From Hankyongella ginsenosidimutans (lineage in GTDB: Bacteria; Pseudomonadota; Alphaproteobacteria; Sphingomonadales; Sphingomonadaceae): a stretch of DNA of 64,000 nucleotides. A program made the translations under genes and the position numbers. The DNA is taken from positions 186,001 to 250,000 of the forward strand of contig NZ_CP039704.1 of the NCBI RefSeq assembly GCF_005144965.1. The letters are read 5' to 3'. The notes beneath the pieces are model-generated. The model was not told the origin of the DNA and did not search any database. It saw nothing but the letters and a program-made list of their open reading frames with translations. Below, one piece after another: positions 1 to 11,273 of the stretch; the stretch's first letter is position 1, and every line of letters begins with the position of its first letter.

Positions 1-6
1 CGGCAA

Positions 7-2062
7 TCAGCCGGAGCGCAGCAAAGGCACGGCGGAGTCCCGCTCCATCAGGTAAAGCAGCACGCGCAGCGCCTGGCCGCGTGGTGTGCGCAGTTGCGGG
101 TCGCGCGTGACCGTCAAGCGGGCATCATCGCGCGCCATGGCCAGCAGATCGCCGTCCAGGGCCAGGTCGGCCAACCGGAACTGCGGCAGGCCGGATTGCC
201 GGGTGCCGAGCAGTTCGCCGCTGCCGCGCAGCCGCAGATCTTCCTCGGCGATACGAAAGCCGTCATCCGTCTCGCGCATCAGCTTCAGCCGTGCCCGCGC
301 CGCTTCCGACAGCTGGGAGCCGCGCAGCAGCAGGCAGACCGACGCCTGCGATCCGCGCCCGACGCGCCCGCGCAGCTGGTGCAGTTGCGCCAGCCCGAAA
401 CGCTCGGCCTGCTCGATAACCATCAAGGTGGCGGCCGGCACATCGACGCCGACCTCGATCACCGTGGTGGCCACCAGGATACGCGTCTCGCCGGCAACGA
501 ACGCCGCCATGGCTGCATCCTTGCTGGGACCGGAGAGCTTGCCGTGCACAAGCCCGACCTGCGCCCCGAAACGCTGTCGCAGCGCCTCGGCGCGCGCTTC
601 GGCCGCCGCCAGGTCCGTCTTCTCCGACTCATCAACCAGCGGGCAAACCCAAAGGCCTGCGCGCCGGATGCCAGCGCGCGCGCCAGCCCGTCATAGACGT
701 CGTCAAGTCGCTCAAGCGGCACCACCCGGGTGTCGATGCTTTGACGTCCCGGCGGACGCGTATCGAGCCGCGACACATCCATGTCGCCATAGAGCGCCAG
801 GGTCAGCGTGCGCGGGATCGGCGTTGCAGTCATGGCCAGAAGATGTGGCGTCCAGGCAGCCTTGGCGGTGAGCGCCAGCCGCTGGGCGACGCCGAAACGA
901 TGCTGCTCGTCGATGACGACCAGTCCCAACGCCCGGTATTCGATGGCATCCTGAAACAGCGCGTGCGTCCCGACGATCAGGTCTACTTCGCCACCCGCGA
1001 CCGCTGCCTGGGTCGCTGCGCGCTCGGCTTTGCGGTCGCGCCCGGTCAGCAGGGCGATACGGATCCCAAGCGGCCTGCACAAAGTCTCAAGCGTTGCAAA
1101 ATGCTGGCGGGCGAGGATCTCGGTCGGGGCGAGGAAGGCAACCTGACTGCCGGCGTCGATCGCCTGGCAGGCCGCCGCCAGCGCGACCACCGTCTTGCCC
1201 GCGCCGACATCGCCCTGCAGCAGGCGCAGCATCGGCTTGTCCGCAGCCAGATCGGCGCCGATCTCTGCAATGCAGCGCTGCTGCGCAGGGGTCAGGGTGA
1301 ACGGCAGGGAGGCAGCGAAAGCGGATGCGCGCGCTCCGGGGGCAACGCGCGGCCGCCGGTCGCACGGGCACGCGAACGCACGAGCACCAGCGCCAGCTGC
1401 GAGGCCAGCAGTTCGTCGTAGGCCAGCCGCTGCCGCGCTGCATTGTCCGCCGGCGCGGCATGTCGCGCTGCAAGTGCCGCACGCCAGTCCGGCCAGGAAC
1501 GCTGGGCCAGTAGCGCCGGGTCGTGCCATTCTGGAAGGTCCGGCACACGGGCGAGCGCCACGGCGACCAGGCTGCGCAGCCGCGCGTTGGTCAGCCCTTC
1601 CGTCAAGGGATAGACGGCCTCCCTGAGCGGGATCGCCGCGTCCTCATCGGCGATATGGTCGGGGTGCACCATCTGCAATTGGCCGGCATAGCGTTCCAGC
1701 ACGCCGGAGACGCGCCGCCGCGCGCCGATGGGCAGCTTCTTGCCGATCATGCCGCCGGGGTCGGAGAAGAATGTGAGCGTCACAAGCCGGTGTTCGTCGT
1801 CGGCGGCGATCACGCGGGACGGTCGCCGTCCCTGCCCCAGCCGATGCTCGCACACGGTCAGCGGCACGATCACCGGCGTGTCGAGCGGCGCATCTGCCAG
1901 TGTGGCGAGCGGCAATCGCTCGACCTGACCGACCGGGCAATGAAACAGCAGATCCACGACGCGCGCGACATCGAGCCGCGCCAGCAGCCGCTCGACCCCA
2001 GCGCCGACACCCTTGAGTGTCGCGACCGGTGCGAATAGAGGGAACAGGATTTCTGGACGCAT
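7..2062 (-). CDS. recG: ATP-dependent DNA helicase RecG (frameshifted as read)
   Basis: RecG is a double-stranded DNA translocase that reverses stalled forks and processes Holliday junctions. Three frames join into one protein: an N-terminal wedge/OB region starting MRPEILFPLF, a helicase core with Walker A GDVGAGKT, the DEQH box and SATPIPR-like TATPIPR, and a C-terminal half with the RGRVGRG motif VI and the GTRQSG region. Frame changes fall near 1315 and 650. The ATG at 2062 is chosen because family members usually begin MRPEIL; an in-frame ATG at 2083 is the alternative, and neither has a strong ribosome site. The total length (about 685 codons) is normal. It is divergent from sdhE-mfd, a common alphaproteobacterial arrangement. 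I infer the frameshifts are sequence errors. Confidence 0.93.
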
Positions 2063-2121
2063 GGGACTGCCCCTGATAGCCATGCGCAAGCTTTCGCGCC
2101 ACCCACCTGGAAGGATTGACC

Positions 2122-2394
2122 GTGTCCGCCGACCGCGCCGCCCGTCTTCGCCGCCTTCAGTTCCGCGCCTGGCACCGCGGCACCAAGGAGGCTGACCTGA
2201 TGATCGGCGGCTTTGTCGACAAGCATCTGGACAGCCTCGACGATGCAGCGATCGCCTGGGTCGAACGCCTGCTGGAGGAAAACGACGTCGACATCATGGC
2301 CTGGGTGATTGGAACCGCACCATGCCCCGATGCTTATCGCGGCCCGCTCTTCGACGCCATGCAGCGTCTCGATTATCTCACCATCGCCCGCTGA
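2122..2394 (+). CDS. sdhE: FAD assembly factor SdhE (DUF339/CptB family)
   Basis: A small protein that promotes covalent flavin attachment to the succinate dehydrogenase flavoprotein in other bacteria. The intact frame of about 90 residues carries the family signature RGTKEADL (the RGxxE motif) followed by an acidic helical segment and the LLEENDVDIMAWV region typical of the family. I chose the GTG at 2122 because a GGAAGGA stretch sits about 6 bases upstream; a TTG six bases earlier is in frame. It ends 3 bases before the proposed mfd start, so the two are probably cotranscribed. This is one of the few genes in this stretch without a frameshift. Confidence 0.9.
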   Translation: MSADRAARLRRLQFRAWHRGTKEADLMIGGFVDKHLDSLDDAAIAWVERLLEENDVDIMAWVIGTAPCPDAYRGPLFDAMQRLDYLTIAR

Positions 2395-2397
2395 CCG

Positions 2398-5300
2398 TTG
2401 TTCGATCCAATCGCCCTCGCCGCCGCCGCTGAACGGCAGACGCTCGCCCATGTCCCAGACGGCGCCGCCCCGCTGGTCGTCGCGCAAGCCCTGCGCGCCA
2501 CCAGGCCCGGCGCACGCACGCTGCTCATTGCCCGCGACGATGCACGCGCCGCCACGATTGCGGACGCCGTGCGCTTCTTCGCACCGGAAGCCGCCGTGCG
2601 CAGCCTGCCCGCATGGGACTGCCTGCCCTACGACCGCTCGTCGCCGGCGCTGCGTACGACCGCGGAACGTCTGGCGACACTGAGCTTTCTTGCGGGCCCA
2701 CGCCCGGAACAGGCGACGTTGATCGTCACGACCGTCAACGCCATGCTGCAGCGGGTGCAACCGCGTGCCACCATGGCGCAGGTGACGCGCGTGGTGCGGA
2801 CCGGCGAACGGGTCGACCGCGACGACCTGATCGCCGTGCTTAACCGCGCAGGCTATCACCGGGTCGACATGGTGGTCGAAGCGGGTGAATATGCCGTGCG
2901 CGGTGGCTTGCTGGACGTCTTTCCGGCAACCGAGAAGACGGCCATGCGGCTCGACTTTTCGGCGACGAACTGGAATCGATCCGCCGCTTCGACCCCGCAG
3001 ACCAGCGCACCATCGACAAAACCAGGCACTTCACGCTGCTGCCGGCAAGCGAGGCGTTGCTCGACGACGCGCGCATCCGGCGGTTCCGCCAGGGCTATAT
3101 CGAACGGTTCGGCGCACTCGCCTCCAGCGATCCGCTTTATGACAGCGTCAGCGCGGGGCGTCGTGCTGCCGGCATGGAGCACTGGCTGCCGCTGTTCGAA
3201 CCGGCGCTGGAAACCGTCTTCGATTATCTGTCCAGCGACGATCTGGTGCTGCTGGAAGCGCAGGCGCTATCTGCAGCGGCCAACCGACTGGACGCCATCG
3301 AGGACTATTATCAGGCGCGCAAGACCGCCCTCAGCGACAACCAGGGCGCCTACCGGCCGCTGCCGCCTGAGCTGCTGTATCTCGACCAGGCCGAGCTTGA
3401 CAGCCAGCTTGACTCGGTGTGCGCGCACGCCCTGACCCCGGTGCTGCCGTCTGCGGCAGCCACGGACTGCGGCTTCACGCCCGCGCGCGACTTCGCGCCG
3501 GAGCGGCAGGCAGCGCCCGGCAAGGTGTACGACGCCACGCTTCAGCACCTCGAAGACCTGGGCAAGCGCGGCACCAAGAGAGTGATCGCCACCTACCCGA
3601 GGGCGCGCGCGAACGCTTCGCCGGCCTGCTGCGCGACCATGGCGCCGCGAATGTAGCGCTCGCCGAGTCCTGGCAGGAGGCACTCGGCCATGGCCACAGC
3701 GGCATCGCGCTGGTGGTGCTGGGGCTGGAGCATGGCTTCACCGGCCCGGACGTCGCACTGCTGACGGAGCAGGACATCCTCGGCGAGCGCCTGGTGCGCT
3801 CACGCCGGCGCAGCAAGCGCGCCGACCAGTTCCTGACCGAGGCGTCATCGCTGGCCCGGCGATCTGGTCGTCCACGCCGACCACGGCATCGGCCGCTACG
3901 AGGGGCTTGCGACGATCGAGGTCGGCCATGCCCCGCACGACTGTGTGGCGCTGACCTACGCGGACAACGCCAAGCTCTACGTGCCGGTTGAAAACATCGA
4001 CGTGCTGTCGCGCTACGGCTCTGACAGCGAGGACGTCGCGCTTGATCGGCTTGGCGGGGCCGCCTGGCAGGCGCGCAAGGCGCGGATGAAGGAGCGTATC
4101 CGCGAGATCGCACACGCACTGATGCGCGTCGCCGCGCAGCGCGCGCTGCAGGAGGCACCCGCCCTGATCCCGCCGGATGGGGAATATCAGGCCTTCTGCG
4201 CGCGCTTCCCTACACGGAAACCGACGATCAGGCCCGCGCCGTCGAGGATGTGCTCGCCGACCTCGGCTCCGGCCGCCCCATGGACCGGCTGGTCTGTGGT
4301 GATGTCGGCTTCGGCAAGACGGAAGTGGCGCTGCGCGCCGCCTGCGTCGCGGCCCTGGCCGGCCAGCAGGTGGCGGTCGTCTGCCCGACCACCCTGCTTG
4401 CCCGCCAGCATTTCCATCGGTTCAAGGAGCGCTTCAGCGGCCTACCGCTCGAAGTCGCGCAACTGTCGCGCCTGATCTCCACCAGCGAGGCGAACCGGGT
4501 GCGCGAGGGCCTGGCGGACGGGCGCATCGATATCGTGGTCGGCACGCACGCGGTGCTCGGCAAGACCATCAGCTTCAAGAGGCTGGGCCTGGTGGTGGTC
4601 GATGAGGAGCAGCATTTCGGCGTCGCCCACAAGGAGCGCCTGAAATCCCTGCGCGCAGAGGTCCACATGCTGACCCTGACCGCAACGCCGATCCCGCGCA
4701 CCCTGCAGATGGCGCTGACCGGCCTGCGTGATCTCTCCATCATTGCAACGCCGCCGGTCGACCGTCTGGCGGTGCGCACCTATGTTGCGCCCTGGGACGA
4801 TGTGGTGATCCGGGAAGCACTGCTGCGCGAGCATTATCGGGGTGGCCAATCGTTCCTGGTGACGCCGCGCATCGCCGACCTGCCGGACCTCGAGCGCTTT
4901 CTGCGCGAGCAGGCGCGGAGGTCCGGTATGTGGTCGCGCATGGCCAGATGGCCCCGACCGAGCTTGAGGAGCGCATGAACCGCTTCGTCTCGGGCGAGGC
5001 CAACGTGCTGCTCTCGACCTCGATCGTCGAGTCCGGCCTCGACATCCCGACTGCGAACACGCTGATCATCCACCGCGCTGACATGTTCGGGCTGGCGCAG
5101 CTCTATCAGTTGCGTGGTCGGGTCGGGCGTTCGAAGATCCGCGCCTACGCCCACCTGTGCACCCCGGCACGCTTCGGCATCTCCGAGTCAGCCGAGAAGC
5201 GCCTGCAGGTGCTGGCCAGCCTCGACACGCTGGGCGCCGGCTTCCAGCTCGCCAGCCATGACATGGATCAGCGCGGCGCCGGGAACCTGTTGGGCGATGA

Positions 5301-5855
5301 ACAGTCCGGCCACATCCGCGAGGTCGGGTTCGAACTCTACCAGGAGATGCTGGAGGAGGCGATTACCGCCGCGCGCGCGCAGTCTGCAGGACTTGCGCCG
5401 CCCGAGGATGCGTTCGCGCCGCAGATTACAGTCGGCGCCAGCGTCCTCATCCCTGAGGACTATGTGCCGGACCTCAGCCTGCGCATGGGCCTCTATCGCC
5501 GGATCGGCGACATCACCGAACGCGCGGAGATCGACGGCCTGGCCGCCGAACTGATTGACCGGTTCGGAAAACTGCCGGATGAGGTCAAAACCTGCTGGCA
5601 GTCGTCGAAATCAAGAACCACTGCCGCCGCGCCGGCGTCGCCCGGCTGGAGGCCGGCCCCAAGGGCGCCGTCGTGACCTTCCGGGAAGGCGGTTTCGTCA
5701 ATGTCCCCGCGCTCATCGGCTTCCTGCAGAAACAGGCTGGCACCGCCAAGCTGCGCCCGGACCAGAAGCTGGTCTATGCGCGCGACTGGCGCGAGGTGCG
5801 CCAGCGGCTGAACGGCTCGTTGCAGCTCGCCCGCGCCCTTGCGGCGCTGGTTTAG
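2398..5855 (+). CDS. mfd: Transcription-repair coupling factor Mfd (frameshifted as read)
   Basis: Mfd removes RNA polymerase stalled at lesions and recruits UvrA. The reconstructed protein of about 1150 residues is full length: an N-terminal UvrB-homology region ([13 protein letters not shown]), the RNA polymerase interaction domain ([17 protein letters not shown]), the translocase with Walker [24 protein letters not shown] and [13 protein letters not shown], the LRGRVGRS motif, and the C-terminal TRCF domain. About six frame changes occur, near 2957, 3600, 3855, 4205, 4915 and 5588. At 2957 the expected LDFFGDELE is restored by adding one T to a run of four, which points to a homopolymer error. 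A TTG at 2398 is the apparent start, immediately after sdhE. Confidence 0.93.
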
Positions 5856-5872
5856 AGCATGATGACACTGGA

Positions 5873-6030
5873 GTGACCCTTATCTCCCTCCCGTTCACGG
5901 GAGGGGTGGTGCAAAGCACCCGGGTGGGACCAGGGGTGGCAAGTGGCAATGCAGCCACCCCGGCCTGTCGGCCACCCCTCCACCACACTTGCGGGTGGTC
6001 CCCTCCCCAATGGGGAGGAAGCATCAGTTG
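5873..6030. repeat. Family E palindromic repeat, copy 1
   Basis: The region downstream of mfd has no gene. It holds nested GC-rich inverted repeats, including CCCGTTCACGGG, and ends with the phrase CCCCAATGGGGAGGAAGCAT. The same closing phrase (GATGGGGAGGAAGCATCA) and the CCCTCCACCACC segment recur near 55000, and a reverse-complement relative lies near 29740-29870. It may also act as a transcription terminator between the convergent mfd and GGDEF genes. Confidence 0.6.
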
Positions 6031-6074
6031 CTCCAAGTCGTTGAAAAGAGCCTGTCTGCTGCTCGCAGCAAACT

Positions 6075-7464
6075 TCAGGCGGCGCGGCGTTGAGGCTGGC
6101 GCAGCATCTGGAGAAAATCGATTGCCGTTGTCGCGTCTATGCTGCTCACAAGGCTGCTTTCCACCCGGAGCGGCAGGCTGACCGAACTGCCCGGCAGCGT
6201 GCAGTTGCGGAACCGCAGCACGGAGGTCAGCCGCGAGACTGCGGCGCGCGCGCCGTGGGGTCGGTATCGGGGAACACCGTCAGGACAGTGGCACCGTCGA
6301 TGCGTGCCACCACATCCTCGCTGCGCTTGAAACGGCAGAGCAGTTCGACCATGTGGCGCAGCAGGTAGTCGCCGACGGCGTACCCGTACTGTGCGTTGAT
6401 CTGGGCAATATCGGCGATCCGGAACAGGGCACCGGAGACGGGCCATTTGCGCTTGCGCCCGTCGAGCAGAAGATCATCGAGATAAGCCATGCCGAAGCCA
6501 TGGCTGAACGCGCCAGTCTGATGATCGGTCACCAGTACGTCCGGTGTTTCGCGGCAGGCCTGGCACAGCTCCGCCCGCATGTGCTGCAGCCGGATGACCG
6601 AACGCAGGTGACTGAGCAGCCCGATGCGGTCGATACTGCCGACCAGAATGTCGGTAACGCCGGAGCCGTATAGATTGCCCAACGTATCGTCGGCGAGGGT
6701 GGGCGTAATCAGGATCTGCGGCAGATTGAACAGGCCCGGCTGGTTGCGCAGGCCAAGCATGAATTCAATGGCGTCGCCATCATTGCCGTCCGCGCGCAGC
6801 ACGCACAGATCGGCGCGCAGGCTCCGGAGATCGTTCGCCGCCAGGCCGGTATCCGAATAGCGCACGACATCGCCGACGCACGCCAGCGCCTCGACGACAT
6901 CCAGTTCCTGCTCCCGCGCCAGATCGATGTAGACGATGCGCGGGCGCGCAAGGCCGGAGATGGCCGCGCATCAAGCGACAGCAGCTTTTCCGGGCCTTCG
7001 CCCATGCGGAAAGGGGCTGCGACCATGATCCGGCGGCGCAGTTCGCGCTGCATGGTCAGCAAGCGCAGGATGACATCGACCCTTACCCGCAACTGGTGCG
7101 GGTGGGAAACCCGCGGCATGAAATAGTCGAACGGCGCATTCGGCAGCTCTGGATCGCTCGTGGCGGTGGGCAGGCCGATGGCCGCGACCACCGTGTCCAG
7201 TTCCGAGGCAATGTCTCGCGCTGCGCGCGCCACCTCCACCGCATCGTCCCAACCGAGCCCGGCTTCGAGCGCGGGGTACGGCGTCCCCGTCGGGCCGGTC
7301 GTCGCGATGATGAGCAGCTCGATGTAGTTGCTTTTCAGGATTTCGATCGCTGAGTCGCGCGTGTGCGCGATATACATCGCGCCGCCGCCGCTGGCGAGAA
7401 CACTGGCGTTACAGCTTGCCCTTACAGAGTCAGGGTCAACGATGAGCAGGCTTGAAAGTCGCAT
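6075..7464 (-). CDS. Receiver-like protein with degenerate GGDEF domain (frameshifted as read)
   Basis: The N-terminal part (about residues 1-120) resembles a receiver domain, beginning MRLSSLLIVDPDSVRA. A second region of similar style follows, and then a GGDEF-fold domain. In the GGDEF domain, VARIDGATVLTVFPDTD aligns with ARYGGEEFVVVLPGRD of the active-looking cyclase at 13971, so the signature GGDEF is replaced by DGATV. I therefore expect no diguanylate cyclase activity; it could bind nucleotide or partner proteins. Frame changes occur near 6950 and 6240. The ATG at 7464 has AGGA just upstream. It follows the EAL gene by about 60 bases in the same direction, suggesting an operon. Confidence 0.72.
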
Positions 7465-7525
7465 CGACGTCCTATCTTTCTTCCAGCACATACCTTTGTG
7501 CTGGTAAAGAAATCGTGGCCGATGA

Positions 7526-9665
7526 TCAGGGTGCCCCGATGATCAGGGCCCATTGCGCGCAGAAGGTTTTCAGCGCTTCCGGGCGCAGCGGCGGCGTGCA
7601 GAGATACCCCTGATACCAGTCGCAGCCCTCACGCGCCAGCAGAGCGCGTTGCGCCTGGGTCTCGACCCCTCGGCGACGACGCTGATGCCCAGTGCGCGCG
7701 CCATCTCGATCACGCCATGCACCACGATCCGGTCGCGCCCGGTCGCGGCGAGGTCGGTGACGAAGCGCCGATCAACCTTCAGGCAATCGAGCGGCAGCGC
7801 CCGCAAATAGGCGAGCGACGAGTAGCCTGTCCCGAAATCGTCCAGCGCGATCCGCACGCCCATGCCGTGCAGACTCTCGATCATTTCGCTCGCGACATCC
7901 AGATCGTCGACCAGGCCGCTTTCCGTCACTTCGAGCGTCAGGCGGTCGGGGAAAGCCAGTGTCGTGGAGTATGCGCTGGAGCCGCCGGTCGAAATCCGGG
8001 CACTGGATCTGCGATGGCAGGACATTGACCGAAAGCCGCAGCGTCGTCAGGGCCGGTTCGGTCAGGAGGCCGCCTGGCTCAACGCCAGGCGGATGATGGC
8101 TTCGGCCACCTCCGCTTCGATCTCGGCGTTCTGCGCGACCGAGAGCACCGTCTCCGGGTCGATATCGCCGAGCACGGGGTGCGACCAGCGCACCAGCGCC
8201 TCCAGCCCGACGATGCGGTTTGTCCCCAGGTCGACCTGGGGCTGGAATGCGAGATCGAGCGCATTCGCCTGCACGGCGACCCGCAGGTCGGTCTCGAGAC
8301 TGATCAGCGTCGCCGCATGATGTTCGTGCTCGGCGGTGAAAATCTGAATGCCGTTCGGGCCGAGCCGGCGCGCCCGCGCCAGCGCCAGGTCCGCCTGCCG
8401 GAACATGGTCTCCATGTTCTGATGATGCGCCAGCCCCAGCGCGATGCCGATCCTGCAGGAGAGGTGAATGGCACGCCCGTAGACCACGAACGGCCGCTCG
8501 AACGCCTGTGCCAGTTGAATGGCCCATTCCAGGGCTTCTTCTTCTGCGCCGCCGGCGGCGACGATCAGCGCGAATTCGGCGCCACTCAACCGTGCAAGCA
8601 GAGCTTCCGATGCGTCCGCGTCCTCGGAAAGCGCAAGGCGACGTAGCCGCCGGGCCAGCGCCTGCAGCAGCGCCTCGGCGGTCTCCCGACCATAGGCGGC
8701 ATTGATATGCCCAAACCGCGCGACCGCAATCTCGATCACGGCATAATTTTCCTGCGGTGCGTTCTCGATATGCTGCCGCAGCCAGGCGCGCGCATAGCTT
8801 TGCGCGGCCAGGCCCGTAAGGGGTCGAAATGCGCATGCAATTGCTCACGACTGGTGGCGGCGTCCCGGTCTTCGACGGTCGCGAGCAGGGTGCGCACCCG
8901 GCCGGAGGCATCGCGCTGCGCACTGATGTGGTGGGCAAGGGCAAGCCGCCGGTTGCCGACGGTCAGGGTGTGCGTCGCAGTCGTGCTGCCGCCTTCTGCA
9001 AACAGCATACGAATTTTCCGCAGCAGGACCCGGCGCTCCTCGGCCGGTGTATTGCGCAGGATGCCGCGCACGGACCAGCCCCGGCCCGCTTCCGTCGTCA
9101 TGATGTTTTGCAGATCGCCCGACAGGCCGACGAGGCCCCGCTCCGCATCCAGCGCCCAGCGCGGCAATTCCTGATCGACCGCCTGCGCCACGCTGAGCGC
9201 CCGCGCGGTGCGCGCCGCCAGCAGGCGATGGCTGACTGCGCGCGCCGCGCGTATCGACTGCGCCAGCTCAATCGGGCGGACAGGTGCCAGCAGGAAGTGC
9301 GTGATGCCGCTTTCCAGCGCGTGCGACAGGCTGTCATGGTCGCCTTGACGCAGCACGATGATCGAGACCAGATCGCGCTCGCCCTCGAGAGTGCGGATCT
9401 TGTATAGCGCATCCAGCGCGCCTGCCGGGTCGTCGCGCGCATCCAGGACCAGAACGCGCGCATGGCTACGGCGCAGTGTGGCCGCGATGTCGTTGAAATT
9501 TGCCTGATATTGAGCCGAGACGCCAAGGGCGGCGATCTGGCGGCACAGCGCGGCCGCCCGGCTTCCTGCAATCAGCGCTGATGCGTCCGGCGTCAACAGC
9601 GGATGGCCCTCCGTCGTGCGTGCCCCTCGCCGCGCGTTCTTGCAGGCAACTGCGCTGCCGTCCAC
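7526..9665 (-). CDS. Receiver-like / degenerate GGDEF / EAL protein, probable c-di-GMP phosphodiesterase (frameshifted as read)
   Basis: Domain order is a receiver-like segment (VLVLDARDDP, IIVLRQGDHD), a PAS-like linker, a GGDEF-fold domain and an EAL domain. The GGDEF signature reads ARLSGAEFALIV, so the cyclase site looks dead. The EAL domain keeps the hydrolytic residues: GLEALVRW, the SVNVLPSQ Asn, LEVTES, DDFGTGYSSL, LKVD, VVAEG and QGY. This predicts cyclic-di-GMP hydrolysis. Frame changes lie near 8810, 8075, 7960 and 7668. With the last corrected, the product ends at the TGA at 7526. The GTG start at 9665 is tentative because no good ribosome site is visible. Transcribed away from the flagellar-like gene at 9829. 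Confidence 0.78.
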
Positions 9666-9828
9666 CGCAAACTTGCACGTGCGGCGGATCTGAGCGGTAT
9701 TTACATTTTATTAGCATTTCTATGCAAAATATTACGGGTCAGGATAAGCCACAGTATAAGCCGGCGCCTGACCGGAGCAGGTATTCGCTGGCGCACGGCG
9801 CACGGCGGGTCGACAAGGGATGGTGAAC
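9666..9828. promoter_or_regulatory. AT-rich divergent promoter region
   Basis: This gap separates the leftward EAL protein gene from the rightward flagellar-like gene. Bases 9690-9740 are much more AT-rich than the surroundings (for example TTACATTTTATTAGC), as expected for promoters in a high-GC genome. An AAGGGA ribosome site at about 9815 precedes the downstream ATG. I cannot assign a sigma factor with confidence. Confidence 0.4.
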
Positions 9829-10153
9829 ATGCGACCGGCATTGACGATTGCCGTCGCGGGCCTGAACGATGCGACGCGGCGCATTAACGCCGCTGCGACT
9901 TCTATCGTGCAACGCCCGGCGGCCGAAGCAAAAGCTTCCAGGAAGCGCTCGCAGCGCAGCCCGGACAAGCACCGGCGCCGACCGCAAGCCTGTCTGGACA
10001 AAGTGCGGTTCCCTGAGCAACAGCGCTTATGTGCCGTCGCTGGCCGAAGACATCGTCAACACGAAGCTCGCCGTCGCCTCCTACAAGGCCAACGCCAGTC
10101 TGATCCGCACCATTGACACCCTGCAACGCTCCCTGATCGAGAGCCTGCGCTGA
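9829..10153 (+). CDS. Small flagellar basal-body-rod-like protein (frameshifted as read)
   Basis: The N-terminus (RPALTIAVAGLNDATRRINA) resembles the start of flagellar rod/hook proteins, which open with a short helix around a conserved xxAxSGLxAAxxRLNAxAxN pattern. The C-terminus (EDIVNTKLAVASYKANASLI, then RTIDTLQRSLIES) resembles the rod C-terminal helix. Length is about 108 residues, like the short FlgC-type paralogues of some alphaproteobacteria. Two frame changes are needed in the middle (about 9930 and 10010), leaving a Pro/Ala/Gln-rich linker. The ATG at 9829 follows an AAGGGA by about 8 bases. Assignment rests on pattern resemblance only. Confidence 0.5.
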
Positions 10154-10236
10154 GCGGGCGACGCGCGAGGACTTACAATCGTCGTTTTCCACGCTATGTT
10201 TCCACGACGGTGTCCCGTTGCTGGAAAGCGTAACCC

Positions 10237-11272
10237 ATGACTGCTGCCTACGGCCTGGCGCAGCCTGGCGCAGCCCTTGCGCCGCTGATCGATCCTTTCG
10301 CCCGTGCGATCACCTACCTTCGGGTTTCCGTGACCGATCGATGCGATTTCCGCTGTGTCTACTGCATGCCGGAGACCATGACGTTTCTGCCCAAGGCGGA
10401 GGTCCTGTCGCTTGAGGAGCTTGAGCGGCTGTGCGGCGTGTTTATCGATCTTGGCGTCAAGCGCCTGCGGCTGACGGGCGGCGAACCGCTGGTGCGTCGC
10501 GGCGTACTGGAACTCATCCGCGCGCTTGGCCGCCGGATCGGAACCGGCGGGCTGGAAGAATTGACCCTGACCACCAACGGTAGCCAGTTGACCCGGTTTG
10601 CCGGGGAACTCGCCGCCGCCGGGGTTCGGCGCGTGAATGTTTCCATCGACACGCTCGACCCCGAACGCTTCACCCGCATCACCCGCTGGGGCGGCTTGAC
10701 CCGGTTCTCGAAGGGCTGCGGGCGGCAAAGGCTGCGGGACTGGCGATCAAAATCAATATGGTCGCGCTCAAGGGCGTCAACGACGATGCATTCGATGCGA
10801 TGATCCGCTGGTGCGGCGAACATGGGCATGACCTGACCTCATCGAGGCGATGCCGGTCGGCCTCGTGGATGAGGATCGGTACGACCAATATCTCTCGCTT
10901 GAAGACGTGTTCCAGGATCTGGCTCAACGCTGGACCCTGCAGCCAAGTGCGCACCGCACCGGCGGGCCGGCCCGTTATTTCACCATCGCGGAGACCGGAC
11001 GCCGGCTGGGGCTGATCACGCCGAACAGCCATAATTTCTGCGAAAGCTGCAACCGGGTCCGGCTGACCTGCACGGGCCAGCTCTACATGTGCCTGGGGCA
11101 GGACGATCATGCGGACCTGCGTGCCGCCTTGCGTGCAAACCCTGACGACGACGCACTCGCCGAGGTTGTGCGCGCGGCCATAGCACGCAAGCCCAAGGGC
11201 CATGATTTCATCGTCGATCGCCGCAACGTCGCCCCGCGCGTCGCCCGGCGCATGAACATGACAGGCGGCTGA
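10237..11272 (+). CDS. moaA: GTP 3',8-cyclase MoaA (frameshifted as read)
   Basis: A radical-SAM enzyme that starts molybdopterin synthesis from GTP together with MoaC. The radical-SAM cluster motif CDFRCVYC is near residue 35, followed by LRLTGGEPL and TTNGSQL. The C-terminal second cluster motif is present as [11 protein letters not shown] plus a Cys in the LYMCLGQ segment, spaced as in the family. Frame changes lie near 10690 and 10838, each repaired by one base. Length after repair is about 345 residues, normal for MoaA. The stop overlaps the region where nadK begins, implying cotranscription. No other molybdopterin gene is in the window. Confidence 0.93.
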
Positions 11273-11273
11273 G

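Noticed and set aside
2116-2121. TTG at 2116 as the sdhE start
   Set aside because: The GTG at 2122 has better spacing from the GGAAGGA site.
2398-5855. Ongoing gene decay as the explanation for broken mfd, valS, nadK and others
   Set aside because: Decay would not affect essential genes equally and would not keep full domain order, and several frame changes are repaired by one base in a homopolymer.
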